Positions 35,364-44,081 of a stretch of 64,000 nt of DNA are shown piece after piece. A program made the position numbers and the translations under genes. Each line of letters starts with the position of its first letter. Within the stretch, counting starts at the first letter, position 1. The notes beneath the pieces were generated by a model that did no database searches, was not told the DNA's origin, and saw only the letters and a list, made by a program, of their open reading frames with translations. The stretch is from Thioalkalivibrio thiocyanodenitrificans ARhD 1 (GTDB lineage Bacteria; Pseudomonadota; Gammaproteobacteria; Ectothiorhodospirales; Ectothiorhodospiraceae): NCBI RefSeq assembly GCF_000378965.1, contig NZ_KB900536.1:3101407-3165406 (forward strand), written 5' to 3'.

Positions 35364-36254
35364 ATGATGATCGAGTTCCCGGTCTCCGGGGTCGAGACCT
35401 CGCTCTGGCTGCCGCCCCTCGTGGCCTTTGTGCTGTCTTTCTTTTCCTCCATGGTCGGGGTCTCCGGTGCCTTTCTGTTGATGCCGTTTCAGATGAGCGT
35501 GCTGGGTTACGCAGGACCGTCGGCTTCCGCGACCAACCTGGTTTTCAATCTTTTCGCCACGCCTGGGGGGGTGTGGCGTTACAGCAGGGACAGGCGCATG
35601 GCCTGGCCCCTGGCGGGCATCATCCTCCTCGGCACGCTGCCGGGGGTCGTGCTGGGCTTCTATCTTCGGGTGTTGGTCTTCCCGGACGAGGGACGTTTCA
35701 AGCTGTTTGTCGGGGTCGTTCTGCTGCTCCTGGCGTGGCGGCTGCTCTCGGAGTTTGCACCCTGGGCGAATCGGAAAAGGGCCCCGCAGTGGACCGGCTC
35801 GGGAACGGTGCATCTCGCCCGCCACGACTGGCGGCGAATGGAGTTTCGCCAGGATGGTCAAGTGTGCGGCTTCCCGGTGCCGGCCATGCTGGCCCTTGCG
35901 TTTGTGGTGGGCATCGTCGGCGGCACCTACGGCATCGGCGGCGGCGCGATCATTGCGCCATTCTGCATCGCCGTGTTCAGGCTTCCGGTGGCCGTGGTGG
36001 CCGGTGCCGCCCTGGCGGGGACGTTTGCGACTTCGGTGATCGGGATCGCCGTGTACTCCCTGCTGCCCGTGCCGGGCGGGGGTGGCGCCGCGCCCGACTG
36101 GCTGCTGGGCAGTCTCTTCGGAGTGGGGGGGCTGGTGGGCATGTATGCGGGTGCGGCAACCCAGAAGCACATGCCGCAGGCATTGCTGAGGCTGGGACTG
36201 GGGCTGCTACTGGGCGCCCTGGGGGCGTGGTATCTGTGGCCGGGCGGCGTCTGA
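35364..36254 (+). CDS. TauE/SafE (TSUP) family permease
   Basis: About 296 residues from ATG 35364 or 35367. Roughly eight hydrophobic segments; the family glycine-rich signatures appear in FFSSMVGVSGAFLLMP near the N terminus and in VVGIVGGTYGIGGGAIIAP near residue 195. TSUP permeases export sulfite, organosulfonates or related small anions. The gene is convergent with a second TSUP gene that carries universal stress domains, and their 3' ends overlap by 48 bp. The two together suggest a sulfur-oxyanion function in this region. Confidence 0.9.
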   Translation: MMIEFPVSGVETSLWLPPLVAFVLSFFSSMVGVSGAFLLMPFQMSVLGYAGPSASATNLVFNLFATPGGVWRYSRDRRMAWPLAGIILLGTLPGVVLGFYLRVLVFPDEGRFKLFVGVVLLLLAWRLLSEFAPWANRKRAPQWTGSGTVHLARHDWRRMEFRQDGQVCGFPVPAMLALAFVVGIVGGTYGIGGGAIIAPFCIAVFRLPVAVVAGAALAGTFATSVIGIAVYSLLPVPGGGGAAPDWLLGSLFGVGGLVGMYAGAATQKHMPQALLRLGLGLLLGALGAWYLWPGGV

Positions 36255-38231
36255 GCGGGACTGTCCCGCGGACAAGGGCGCCGACATCCGGGCGGACAAC
36301 GCGGTCTGCCCCGGTTTCACCACCAGCACCGGCCACTGGCTCTGTCCGATGACCTTTTCGGTCACGCTGCCCATGAGCAGCCGGTCGACGCCGGTGCGGC
36401 CGTGGCTGCCCATGACGATGAGGTCGGCCTGGCGGTTCCGGGCGCAATCGATGATGACCCGGTCGGGGATGCCTGACCGTACCACGATCTCGACAGGCCG
36501 AGGTGCTTCGTGCATGCGCATGCGGATCCGTTCGGCGATGGCGCGCGCTTCCGGAAGCCCGGTGTTGTCACCGGCAACCGATACGATGGTGATCGGCATC
36601 GGGCAGCGCTGCACCAGGGTCAGCGCGGCGAGCGCGGCAGCGTCGCTGTGGCCGGATCCGTCCACGGGCAGGATCAGGCGCTTGCCGGCACAGTGCGTGC
36701 CGCGCGGCACGACCAGCACATTGCTTCGGGTGCGGCCGATGACCTTCCCGGTGGTGCTGCCGAGCATCGAGCGCAGCACATCGTCCTGGTCGCGCCGGCC
36801 CATGACGATCAGGTCCATGGCGCTCTGTTCGGCCTGCTCGATGATCTCCAGCCAGGGGTCTTCTCCGTGGCCCAGCAGGATCTCGCACTCAAGACCCGCG
36901 GCGTGTGCACGGGCACGCACCTTCATCAGGCGCTCGACCGCCTGGCGTTTTTCCTCCTTGTGCAGGGGATCCCCGAAGGGGCTGGCGTAGAAAGGCGTCG
37001 GCAGTACGGTGAAGGCGAACAACCCGGCATCGCAGCGCCTGGCCATGTCGATGGCCTGGCCGACGGCGCTCTCACTGTACTCGGAGCCGTCGGTGACCAG
37101 CATGATGCGCTTGAGGCGGCCCGCCGGGGGGAACGCAACCGCTTCGGCGGGTTCCGGCGGTGTGAAGGTGCCGACCGGGGCGTCGATGGCGGCCAGCTTT
37201 GCATGATGGGCACGGATCCCCCTGATCAGTGCGGCGAACACGATGCCCGCGCCCACGGTGAGGGCGAGGATCAGCATGGCGAAACTGATATCGCCGAGCA
37301 TGCGGGCCGTGGTGTCCCGCAGCGGATCGATTCTGCCCAGATCCGAGAGATAGACCGGGATCATGAGCGCGCGGCTGGCAAGTGCCAGGATCATGATCAC
37401 GCCCATGACGATCTTGACCATGTAGGGCTTGACGTAGGTGGTGCCGATGGCGCCCAGCTGGATGCCGAACAGGGAGCCGGCCAGGAGGATCATCGCCAGG
37501 CGGATGTCCACCAGTCCGCTCCAGGCGAACTTGATCGACCCCCCCATGCCCATGATGAAGGCGATCACCAGTTCCGTGGCAGAGGCCATGAGCCCCGGGA
37601 CGCCGAGCACGTACATCATGGCCGGCACGCCGATGAATCCGCCCACCGCAATGGTGGCCGCCAGCATGCCGGTGGCGAACCCCAGAGGGAGGGTGAACAG
37701 CACCGAGATGCGGGCATCGATGGACTTGAAATACATCATGGTGCCGGGGATGTGTACGGACTGCACCCACCGGGCCAGGCGGGTGATCTTCTCCCTGTCG
37801 GGATCCCCGGAGTGGTACATGCGCCAGGCGTCGCGCAGCACGTAGGTGCCGACGATGGCCAGTACCACCACGAACACCGTCGACACGTAGAGATTGGACC
37901 CCGCGGCGCCGAAGGTCTCGCGAATGCTCTGCTGGAGCCCGGCGCCGTAGAGCACACCGGCCTCGGCGGAGATGCCCATGACGATCCCGAGCTTGAGGTC
38001 CACCTGTCCGAACCGGTGCCGCTTGATGGCACCCACCAGGGCCTTCGGGAACTTGTGACACATGTTCGCGGCCACCGCCATGACCGCCATAACGCCCATG
38101 GACATCATCGCGGGCGTGAGCACGAACGCCCCGCCGGAACCGATGAACCCGCTCACCAGGCCGCCCACGAAGCCGACCAGGAACAGGAATATGACGTTAA
38201 CGAGGGTCAGTTCGATGAATCCGATCTCCAT
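36207..38231 (-). CDS. TauE/SafE permease fused to two universal stress domains
   Basis: A 674-residue multidomain protein. The first 345 residues are a TSUP permease with the SGFIGSGGAFVLTPA motif near residue 30 and about eight membrane segments. Then two UspA-like domains follow: USP1 at about 380-520 (RIMLVTDGSEYSESAV...DLIVMGRRDQ) and USP2 at about 528-655 (RLILPVDGSGHSDAAAL...ADLIVMGSHGRTGVDRLLMGSVT), each with the G2xG9GS/T-like ATP loop. The fusion implies ATP- or stress-dependent gating of transport. The gene is the second of an operon after a small membrane protein gene, 11 bp apart. Confidence 0.9.
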   Translation of the reverse strand: MEIGFIELTLVNVIFLFLVGFVGGLVSGFIGSGGAFVLTPAMMSMGVMAVMAVAANMCHKFPKALVGAIKRHRFGQVDLKLGIVMGISAEAGVLYGAGLQQSIRETFGAAGSNLYVSTVFVVVLAIVGTYVLRDAWRMYHSGDPDREKITRLARWVQSVHIPGTMMYFKSIDARISVLFTLPLGFATGMLAATIAVGGFIGVPAMMYVLGVPGLMASATELVIAFIMGMGGSIKFAWSGLVDIRLAMILLAGSLFGIQLGAIGTTYVKPYMVKIVMGVIMILALASRALMIPVYLSDLGRIDPLRDTTARMLGDISFAMLILALTVGAGIVFAALIRGIRAHHAKLAAIDAPVGTFTPPEPAEAVAFPPAGRLKRIMLVTDGSEYSESAVGQAIDMARRCDAGLFAFTVLPTPFYASPFGDPLHKEEKRQAVERLMKVRARAHAAGLECEILLGHGEDPWLEIIEQAEQSAMDLIVMGRRDQDDVLRSMLGSTTGKVIGRTRSNVLVVPRGTHCAGKRLILPVDGSGHSDAAALAALTLVQRCPMPITIVSVAGDNTGLPEARAIAERIRMRMHEAPRPVEIVVRSGIPDRVIIDCARNRQADLIVMGSHGRTGVDRLLMGSVTEKVIGQSQWPVLVVKPGQTALSARMSAPLSAGQSRSDAARPQIPRPQGAQ

Positions 38232-38242
38232 GGCCGCGCCCC

Positions 38243-38479
38243 TTACTTCTTCGTCGTCTTGGCGCGGATGCCGAACAACTCCCAGAAGTGACCGGTGAAG
38301 TGGCCATGCACCAGGGAGAAGGCAAAGGCGACCCCTATCGGGACCAGGAAGTACCAGCCCCCCTGTCGGGAGGCCTCAAGGACCGGGTCGCGGAAGAGGT
38401 AAAGCAGCAGGTACAGGGCGGCACTGGCGCCCCCGTAGAGCAGGGTGCGGGTCAGGGCGCGGCGGCGTTCGACAGGCAT
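38243..38479 (-). CDS. small membrane protein, putative permease partner
   Basis: A 78-residue protein with two membrane segments (TLLYGGASAALYLLLYLF and YFLVPIGVAFAFSLVHGHF) and a basic C terminus. It is the first gene of the operon with the TSUP-USP fusion and reads divergently from the LysR gene, whose operator-like palindromes lie in the 143-bp AT-rich gap between them. No named family; the position suggests an accessory subunit of the permease. Confidence 0.75.
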   Translation of the reverse strand: MPVERRRALTRTLLYGGASAALYLLLYLFRDPVLEASRQGGWYFLVPIGVAFAFSLVHGHFTGHFWELFGIRAKTTKK

Positions 38480-38584
38480 GACGGGTCTCCAGGGAGACGC
38501 GGCATGATGCGGCGCTCCCGATTAAAATATTCCAGAGAAGAAAATTGCATATCGGAAGATGACGTTATTTTCTGCGCCAACAAG

Positions 38585-38629
38585 CATTTGTTCAAATGAA
38601 TAAAATGCTCTAACATTCCAATATGGAAT
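38585..38629. promoter_or_regulatory. candidate LysR operators
   Basis: Two palindromes sit in the divergent gap: CATTTGttCAAATG (38585-38598, perfect) and ATTCCA-ATA-TGGAAT (38615-38629), which overlaps the lysR start codon. The AT-rich character of 38520-38630 contrasts with the rest of the window. The second site would be suited to autorepression. Confidence 0.55.
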
Positions 38630-39546
38630 ATAAAAACCTTCCGGACATGAACGCCCTGGCCACCCTGCGCGCGGTGGTCGAACTCGGCGGCGTGGATCAG
38701 GCGGCTCGAGCGCTGTTCGTGGGTCAGCCGGCGGTCACCAAGCGCCTGCGCGGCCTGGAGGCCAGCTATGGCATGGCGCTGATGCAGCGCAGGGGTCGCC
38801 GGCTGGGCCTGACCCCGGCCGGCGAGCGCGTGTATGCCTATGCGCGGCTGGTGCTGGACCACCAGTCGGCGTTGCTGGAGGATCTCGCCTATCTGCGCGA
38901 AGGGGCCGACCGGCTGCGACTGGAGGTGACCTTCGCCATCGGCGAGCACCTGCTGCCGGAGCTGCTGCTGAGGTTCGACGAGCGTCATCCCGAGTACCGC
39001 ATCGAGAGCCGCATGGGCTACACGCGGCGCATCCAGACCCGCCTGGCCACGGGGCTGGCCGACCTGGCGCTGCTGGAACAGGCGCCGGATCATCCGGACA
39101 TCCTTGTACAGAAGTGGCTGAACGACGAACTGGTGCTGGTGTGCGGCCCGAACCACCCCCTGTGGGGCAGGGACCAGCTGGGCCTCGACGAACTGACACG
39201 CCAGCGTTTCGTGCTGCGCGAACCGCAGTCGTCGATGCGGGCCACCCTGGACGGGGCGCTGGCCGAGCTGGGGATCACCGTCCCGGTGAGCATGGAGGTA
39301 GGCTCCACGGACACGATTGTCGAAATGCTCGGGCGCGGGCGCTACCTGAGTTTTCTGCCCCGTTTCGCCGTACAGGAGGCCCTGAAAAAGGGTGAGTTGC
39401 GCCAGCTGCGCGTGCAGGGCCTGCACATCTCGCGCACGCTGTGGATTGCCCGCACCCGCGCCAATCTGGACAACCCTGTCGCGGAGGCCTTCATCCGGCT
39501 GTTGCGTGCGCGCGCCGATGAAGGTCAGGGGACCCGCGCCGGCTGA
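38623..39546 (+). CDS. LysR-family transcriptional regulator
   Basis: The 307-residue protein has the N-terminal HTH (LATLRAVVELGGVDQAARAL with the recognition helix GQPAVTKRLRGLE) and the periplasmic-binding-like effector domain (RLEVTFAIGEHLLPELLLRFDERHPEY to FLPRFAVQEAL). The type resembles regulators of sulfur or carbon metabolism. It is divergent from the small-membrane-protein/TSUP-USP operon, with palindromes between, so it most likely controls that operon and itself. Start ATG 38623 lies inside one of those palindromes. Confidence 0.92.
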   Translation: MEYKNLPDMNALATLRAVVELGGVDQAARALFVGQPAVTKRLRGLEASYGMALMQRRGRRLGLTPAGERVYAYARLVLDHQSALLEDLAYLREGADRLRLEVTFAIGEHLLPELLLRFDERHPEYRIESRMGYTRRIQTRLATGLADLALLEQAPDHPDILVQKWLNDELVLVCGPNHPLWGRDQLGLDELTRQRFVLREPQSSMRATLDGALAELGITVPVSMEVGSTDTIVEMLGRGRYLSFLPRFAVQEALKKGELRQLRVQGLHISRTLWIARTRANLDNPVAEAFIRLLRARADEGQGTRAG

Positions 39547-39582
39547 TTATCCGAATGCGGGGCAGGCGCGGCCCGAGTTGTC

Positions 39583-40503
39583 TCAGCCGCTGCTGCGGGA
39601 GGGCGCCAGGCGAAGAATTGATTCCACCACTGCGGGGTCGTCGGGCAGAAAACGGGATCGGGCGATGCGTTCCACCATGACCCGCCAGCTGTCGGAGGAC
39701 CGGAACAGCTTCCGGAACATGGGCTCGGCCTCATTCATGTGGCCGGCATTCACCAGTGCCACGGCCCGCCAGAACACCAGTTCCTCGTGGTCCGGCGCCA
39801 GGGATTCGGCAATGGAGAATTCCCGCACGGCGGATTCGAAATCGCCGTTGCGCAGATAGTGGTCCCCGCTGCTGTTGTGATGAAAGGCCTTCTTCAACAC
39901 CATCAGGCGGCGAAGTTCCCCGAGTGGCCGGTCGTGGTCCTCCACGCGCAGGTCGAAGGCGATGTCCTCGGCGGGGTCGCCGGTGAACCGGCCGTTGACC
40001 ACGATGACCGCCGCGGAACGCTTGCCGCGCAGGTCGCCGCCGGCCTCCTCGCCGGCCTCCAGGGCCGCGATCATCCGGTTGACCAGCTCGCCCTGCGCGT
40101 CTTCGAAGGCCTCGGCCATCACGTCCCAGGTACCCTCGTTCAGCAGCAGGTTCCCCTGGCAGGCGTAGCCGTCGCCGAGGCGATGCCCGGCCGCCGGGAT
40201 GCACAGGTTGCCGGTGTGGGCGGCCGATCCGCCGTTGGCATCGACCATGGCCACCTGGCGGTAATCGGCGTGGTGATCCCGGGCAAGCAGCGCGCGCAGA
40301 GCCTGGCCGGCGGAGGCGCCCTTGCGCATGAGGCGCAGACCCTCGTTTCCGTAGTAGAGCTTGGCGAACGACTGGATGGTCACCGACCCCGCGCCGGCCA
40401 GGGCGTGGGGCGTGAGGCTGCCCACGGCGAAATAGTGGGACTGCACGGCCACGCCCAGGTGCCCCGTGTCCGGGTCGCGGGCGACGATGGAATAGGTGGC
40501 CAC
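39583..40503 (-). CDS. DUF1028 family protein with TPR-like tail
   Basis: The chosen start is a GTG giving MATYSIVARD, as DUF1028 proteins usually begin at their Ntn-hydrolase-like core; a longer N terminus is possible. The 306-residue protein has the DUF1028 core (SIVARDPDTGHLGVAVQSHYFAVGS...GHRLGDGYACQGNLLL...DDRPLGELRRL) and a C-terminal helical part (RNGDFESAVREFSIAESLAPD, ALVNAGHMNEAEPMFRKLF) that reads like one or two TPR motifs. The family is predicted to be an amidohydrolase; the TPR-like tail would mediate protein contact. It overlaps no neighbour. Confidence 0.83.
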   Translation of the reverse strand: MATYSIVARDPDTGHLGVAVQSHYFAVGSLTPHALAGAGSVTIQSFAKLYYGNEGLRLMRKGASAGQALRALLARDHHADYRQVAMVDANGGSAAHTGNLCIPAAGHRLGDGYACQGNLLLNEGTWDVMAEAFEDAQGELVNRMIAALEAGEEAGGDLRGKRSAAVIVVNGRFTGDPAEDIAFDLRVEDHDRPLGELRRLMVLKKAFHHNSSGDHYLRNGDFESAVREFSIAESLAPDHEELVFWRAVALVNAGHMNEAEPMFRKLFRSSDSWRVMVERIARSRFLPDDPAVVESILRLAPSRSSG

Positions 40504-40627
40504 GCACGGGTCCCCGGGCGGGTTCCCCTGCCGCCGGGCATGCGGGGTGCGGCCATCCGCCGTGGGGCCCCGGACGGACCGGTCGTGAGCTGTGCGCTTG
40601 ATGTCCCTGGGCATGGCTGTGCGGAAT

Positions 40628-40936
40628 CTACTCGGGCTGCTGAAGATCCGGGTGGGTCTCATCCACGCAGCGGAATGTCAGCGTGGCGCGGTAGAAGCCG
40701 GGGTCCAGTTCCCTGGACTCGATCTCGTCGACCAGGATCTCCAGACCCATCTGCCGGCAATGTTCCTCGGCCTGCTCGAGCGCCCGTTCGCCCGCTTCTC
40801 CATGATAGCCGCGGGCGAACGTGGTGAAGGTGCCGTCGTCCAGTGCGTCCACGTCGCCGGACGGGCCGCATCCCAGGGCCAGCAGGCCGAGGCATCCGAG
40901 GGTCGGCAGGCGCCATGTCCAGGCGGTGTTCTTCAT
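40628..40936 (-). CDS. small lipoprotein
   Basis: The 102-residue protein has a lipobox (LGLLALGC, lipidated Cys at about residue 23), followed by a short helical domain with a cysteine in EEHCRQMG and a beta segment ending FRCVDE. It precedes the DUF1028 gene on the same strand, 124 bp apart, and may be co-transcribed. No family is recognised; the lipoprotein signal is the main support. Confidence 0.65.
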   Translation of the reverse strand: MKNTAWTWRLPTLGCLGLLALGCGPSGDVDALDDGTFTTFARGYHGEAGERALEQAEEHCRQMGLEILVDEIESRELDPGFYRATLTFRCVDETHPDLQQPE

Positions 40937-41177
40937 TGCGTGTTCCCGAAGTCATCAGCGACAGTGCCCGGCACTGCGCGCGTAATCCGGTTGGCAGGTG
41001 GACAAGGGTGCCTGAAATCGCCGGACAATGCATGGCGGGGTGTCCGGCCACGTCGCCGTGGCATGTCCCCGGAGCCCGAATGACCCCGGCGCGCGCAGGT
41101 ATTTGCCCGGGGACGCAGCTGTTAAGGTATGCGCCTGACCATGCATCCCTGTGACGCGACTCCCGTGGAGGTGGAAC

Positions 41178-41513
41178 ATGAGCGGACTGACGTCGGAAAG
41201 TTGTGAAGCGTGCCGCGTCGGCGCGCCGACGGTCACGGATGAGGAAATGGCGACTTTGGGCAAGGAGGTGCCCGAGTGGCAGGTTCTGGAACGTGACGGG
41301 ATCAGGCAGCTCGAGCGCGTGTTCAAGTTCGACAATTTCGCCGATGCGCTGGCGTTCACCAACAAGGTGGGCGAACTGGCCGAATCCGCGGGCCATCACC
41401 CGGCCATTCTCACCGAGTGGGGCCGGGTGACCGTGACCTGGTGGTCCCACAAGATCCGGGGCCTGCATCGCAACGACTACATCATGGCGGCGAAGACGGA
41501 CGCTTTGAGCTGA
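41178..41513 (+). CDS. phhB: 4a-hydroxytetrahydrobiopterin dehydratase
   Basis: The 111-residue protein begins [17 protein letters not shown], a longer N terminus than usual, and contains the pterin-4a-carbinolamine dehydratase core: [28 protein letters not shown] and the signature GHHPAI (the conserved histidines that bind the pterin), then [20 protein letters not shown]. It recycles pterin cofactors for phenylalanine hydroxylase or acts as a coactivator. GTGGAGGTGG stands 7 bp before ATG 41178. Monocistronic. Confidence 0.93.
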   Translation: MSGLTSESCEACRVGAPTVTDEEMATLGKEVPEWQVLERDGIRQLERVFKFDNFADALAFTNKVGELAESAGHHPAILTEWGRVTVTWWSHKIRGLHRNDYIMAAKTDALS

Positions 41514-41560
41514 CACCCCGGCGTATCCGGGCCGTGCATGGACCGTCTGCCCGGGTGAAC

Positions 41561-41736
41561 CTGCCCGGGCCAAGCCCCTATCGCCCGGAGGACCGGGCTC
41601 CTACGGGTGCCTTGATCCTCCTGTAGGCGTCCAGGCCCCTGGGCGATCCTGCCCGGGCCAAGCCCCTATCGCCCGGAGGACCGGGCTCCTGCGGGTGCCT
41701 TGATCCTCCTGTAGGCCTCCAGGCCCATGGGCGATC
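41561..41736. repeat. two tandem 88-bp REP-like units
   Basis: Units 41561-41648 and 41649-41736 differ at only about three positions. Each contains the CGCCCGGAGGACCGGGCTCC half and a CAGGCCC...GGGCGAT half of the family seen at 16680 and 25243. They lie between the convergent phhB and PAS-GGDEF-EAL genes, where such elements commonly serve as transcription or mRNA-stability barriers. Confidence 0.85.
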
Positions 41737-41782
41737 CTGCCGTCGCCGGAGAAGGCTTTCCATTCGAAACGTTGAAAACCAG

Positions 41783-43960
41783 TCATTGGCTGTCGCGCAA
41801 CCAGACGGTCAGCCGGTCCGCCGGAAGGGCCGGGGCATAGAAGTAGCCCTGCGCGGCATGACAGCCCATTTCCCGGAGCAGGCGCGCCTGCTCCTCGGTC
41901 TCGACCCCCTCGGCCACCACCAGCAGATCCAGTCCCCGGCTCATCAGGATCAGGGATTCGATGATGGCGCGCCGCCGCGCGTCCTGCCCGATGGTGGAGC
42001 TGAAGCTGCGATCGATCTTGAGGATGTGGAAAGGCAGCTCCGCCAGGTAGCCGAGCGACGAAAATCCGGTGCCGAAATCGTCGATGGAGAAGTGTACGCC
42101 CAGTTCCGTCAGGGCGCGCATGGTCTGCTGGGCCGCCGAATAGTTCTCGAGCAGGCTGCTTTCGGTCAGCTCCACCACCAGCGCCCCGGGGTCCACGCCG
42201 GTTCCGGCAAGGCGCTCGCGCAGGCCGGATTCGAATCCGGCCTGGCGGAACTGCCGGGCGGAGACGTTGATGGAGACGGGCGGGACCTTGAGGCCCGTCC
42301 CTGTCCACTCCCGGATCTGGGCCAGCACGCGGTCCAGGATCAGCTCCCCCAGCGGGATGATCAGGCCGGTCTCCTCCGCCAGCTGAATGAACTGCGCCGG
42401 GGCAGTGAGTTCCCCGCTCGGTCCAGGCCGGCGTGCCAGCGCCTCGAGGCCGATCAGCGAACCGTCGACAAGCGATACCTGGGGCTGGTACCAGGGAACA
42501 AACTCCCCGGCCTTGATGGCATTGTCCAGGGCCTGCTCCTGCCGGATGCGGCGGCGCAGCTCGCGCCCCTGTTCCTCCGCATAGAACTCGTAGTTGCGGT
42601 CGGGGTGGCGCTTGGCCCGGTCCAGAGCGATTCCGGATGCGCGCAGCAGCCCTTCGCCGGTACTCCCGTCCGTCGGGAAGAGCGCCAGCCCGATACGGGT
42701 GTCCATACGTATCGGCACACCACTCATGACGGTGAACGGTTGGGCGAATGCCTCCTGGATACGGCGCAGGGTGCCGGAGAGTTCTGCATCGTCCACGTCC
42801 ACCTCCAGTGCCAGCAGGAACGTGTTGCCGTGCCCGCGCCCCGTCAGGTCTTCCGGGCGCAGGTGCTCGAGCAACCGCGCGCCCGCCTGGCGCAGCAGCT
42901 CGTCCCCGGCCTCGAACCCGTAGGTCTCGTTGATGTAGACCATGCGCCCGAGATTGGCGAGCGCCACGGCGATGCGCCGGTTGCCGATGCCGGCGCGGGC
43001 CATCATCTGGTCCAGGAGTGACAGAAACTGGAATTGGTTGGGCAGGCCGGTGAGGGCATCGTGGGTGGCCAGATGATGAAGGCGCTCCTCGGCCTGTACC
43101 TCCCGGGTGACGTCCAGGGCGAGCCCGTCCCAGACGACGGCGCCATCATCGAGCCGGTGGGGCTGCGCCATGATATGCAGCCACACGTGGCCGTCGTCCG
43201 GAATTCGCAGTCTTACCCTGATGTCGATGCCCGTGAGTGTTTCGGCGGAACGGTCCATGGCATGACCCAGACGTGGCCGGTCCTCCGGATGGATGGCGTC
43301 GAAGAAGTGGCGGGGATCGGCCTGCATGGCATCCGGGTCGATGCCGTAATTCTCGAACAGATTGCCGGACAGGTAGGAGTTCCGGGCGGCACCGTCCCTC
43401 GTGCGCACATGCTGGAAGACGATTCCGGGCAGGTGCCGGGCGAGGCTGTGGAAACCGGCCTTTCCCGGGTGCGGTGGGGGCTCCGCATGTACGGACTCCG
43501 ACACGTCCCGCACGATGCTGATCACGGCGCGGGGCTCACCGGCCCGGTCGTCGACTACCTGCACGAGGTGTTCGGACGGGAACGTGGAACCGTCGCGGCG
43601 CCGCAACCAGAAATGGCTGTGGTAGCTTCCGGGTACGTTGTGCAGCACCCGTTCGCTTTCCCTGCCGAATTCCTCGTAGTGCGCATCGCTTACGTGCAGG
43701 ATGCGTGTGCTCTTGCCCAGCAGGTCATAGGACGGATAGCCGAACACGCGTTCGGTGGCCGCATTGCAGGCAAGGATGGTACGTGAGCGGGCATCCACCA
43801 GAAGGACGGGATGATCCCCGGCCAGGAACGCTGCCTGGATCACGGTGTCGGGGGAGAAGGCTCCTGCGGGGGCCGCGCGCGTGTCGGGCGGATCTCTGCT
43901 GTCGGGGTCATTTATCAGATGCGTTCCCACCTGGCCCGGGATCGACCGTGCCGATGACAT
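41783..43960 (-). CDS. PAS-GGDEF-EAL c-di-GMP phosphodiesterase
   Basis: The 725-residue protein has two PAS-type sensor modules (about 45-150 with VLLVDARSRTILACNAATERVFGY, and about 165-290), then a GGDEF domain that keeps the fold (THDALTGLPNQFQF) but lost the active loop (GRGHGNTFLLAL replaces GGDEF), and an EAL domain with LEALARRPGPSGE, SIDDFGTGFSSLGYL and VVAEGVETEEQ. So it is a sensor-linked phosphodiesterase without cyclase activity, like the protein at 19.9 kb. There is no signal peptide or membrane segment, so the sensor is cytoplasmic. Confidence 0.93.
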   Translation of the reverse strand: MSSARSIPGQVGTHLINDPDSRDPPDTRAAPAGAFSPDTVIQAAFLAGDHPVLLVDARSRTILACNAATERVFGYPSYDLLGKSTRILHVSDAHYEEFGRESERVLHNVPGSYHSHFWLRRRDGSTFPSEHLVQVVDDRAGEPRAVISIVRDVSESVHAEPPPHPGKAGFHSLARHLPGIVFQHVRTRDGAARNSYLSGNLFENYGIDPDAMQADPRHFFDAIHPEDRPRLGHAMDRSAETLTGIDIRVRLRIPDDGHVWLHIMAQPHRLDDGAVVWDGLALDVTREVQAEERLHHLATHDALTGLPNQFQFLSLLDQMMARAGIGNRRIAVALANLGRMVYINETYGFEAGDELLRQAGARLLEHLRPEDLTGRGHGNTFLLALEVDVDDAELSGTLRRIQEAFAQPFTVMSGVPIRMDTRIGLALFPTDGSTGEGLLRASGIALDRAKRHPDRNYEFYAEEQGRELRRRIRQEQALDNAIKAGEFVPWYQPQVSLVDGSLIGLEALARRPGPSGELTAPAQFIQLAEETGLIIPLGELILDRVLAQIREWTGTGLKVPPVSINVSARQFRQAGFESGLRERLAGTGVDPGALVVELTESSLLENYSAAQQTMRALTELGVHFSIDDFGTGFSSLGYLAELPFHILKIDRSFSSTIGQDARRRAIIESLILMSRGLDLLVVAEGVETEEQARLLREMGCHAAQGYFYAPALPADRLTVWLRDSQ

Positions 43961-44081
43961 GCAGTCATTGTTCTGACAATAGCAGCCGGATTAAGTTACT
44001 GGCGCTTGATGCACACACAATCCGCGTGGGCTTGCGGGGTACCGGCCCTTTCCGTTACCACCTGCGTTTCCGGGACATCGC

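Noticed and set aside
36510-38291. 593-codon plus-strand open frame opposite the TSUP-USP gene
   Set aside because: Histidine-rich shadow; the opposite strand encodes recognisable TSUP and USP domains.
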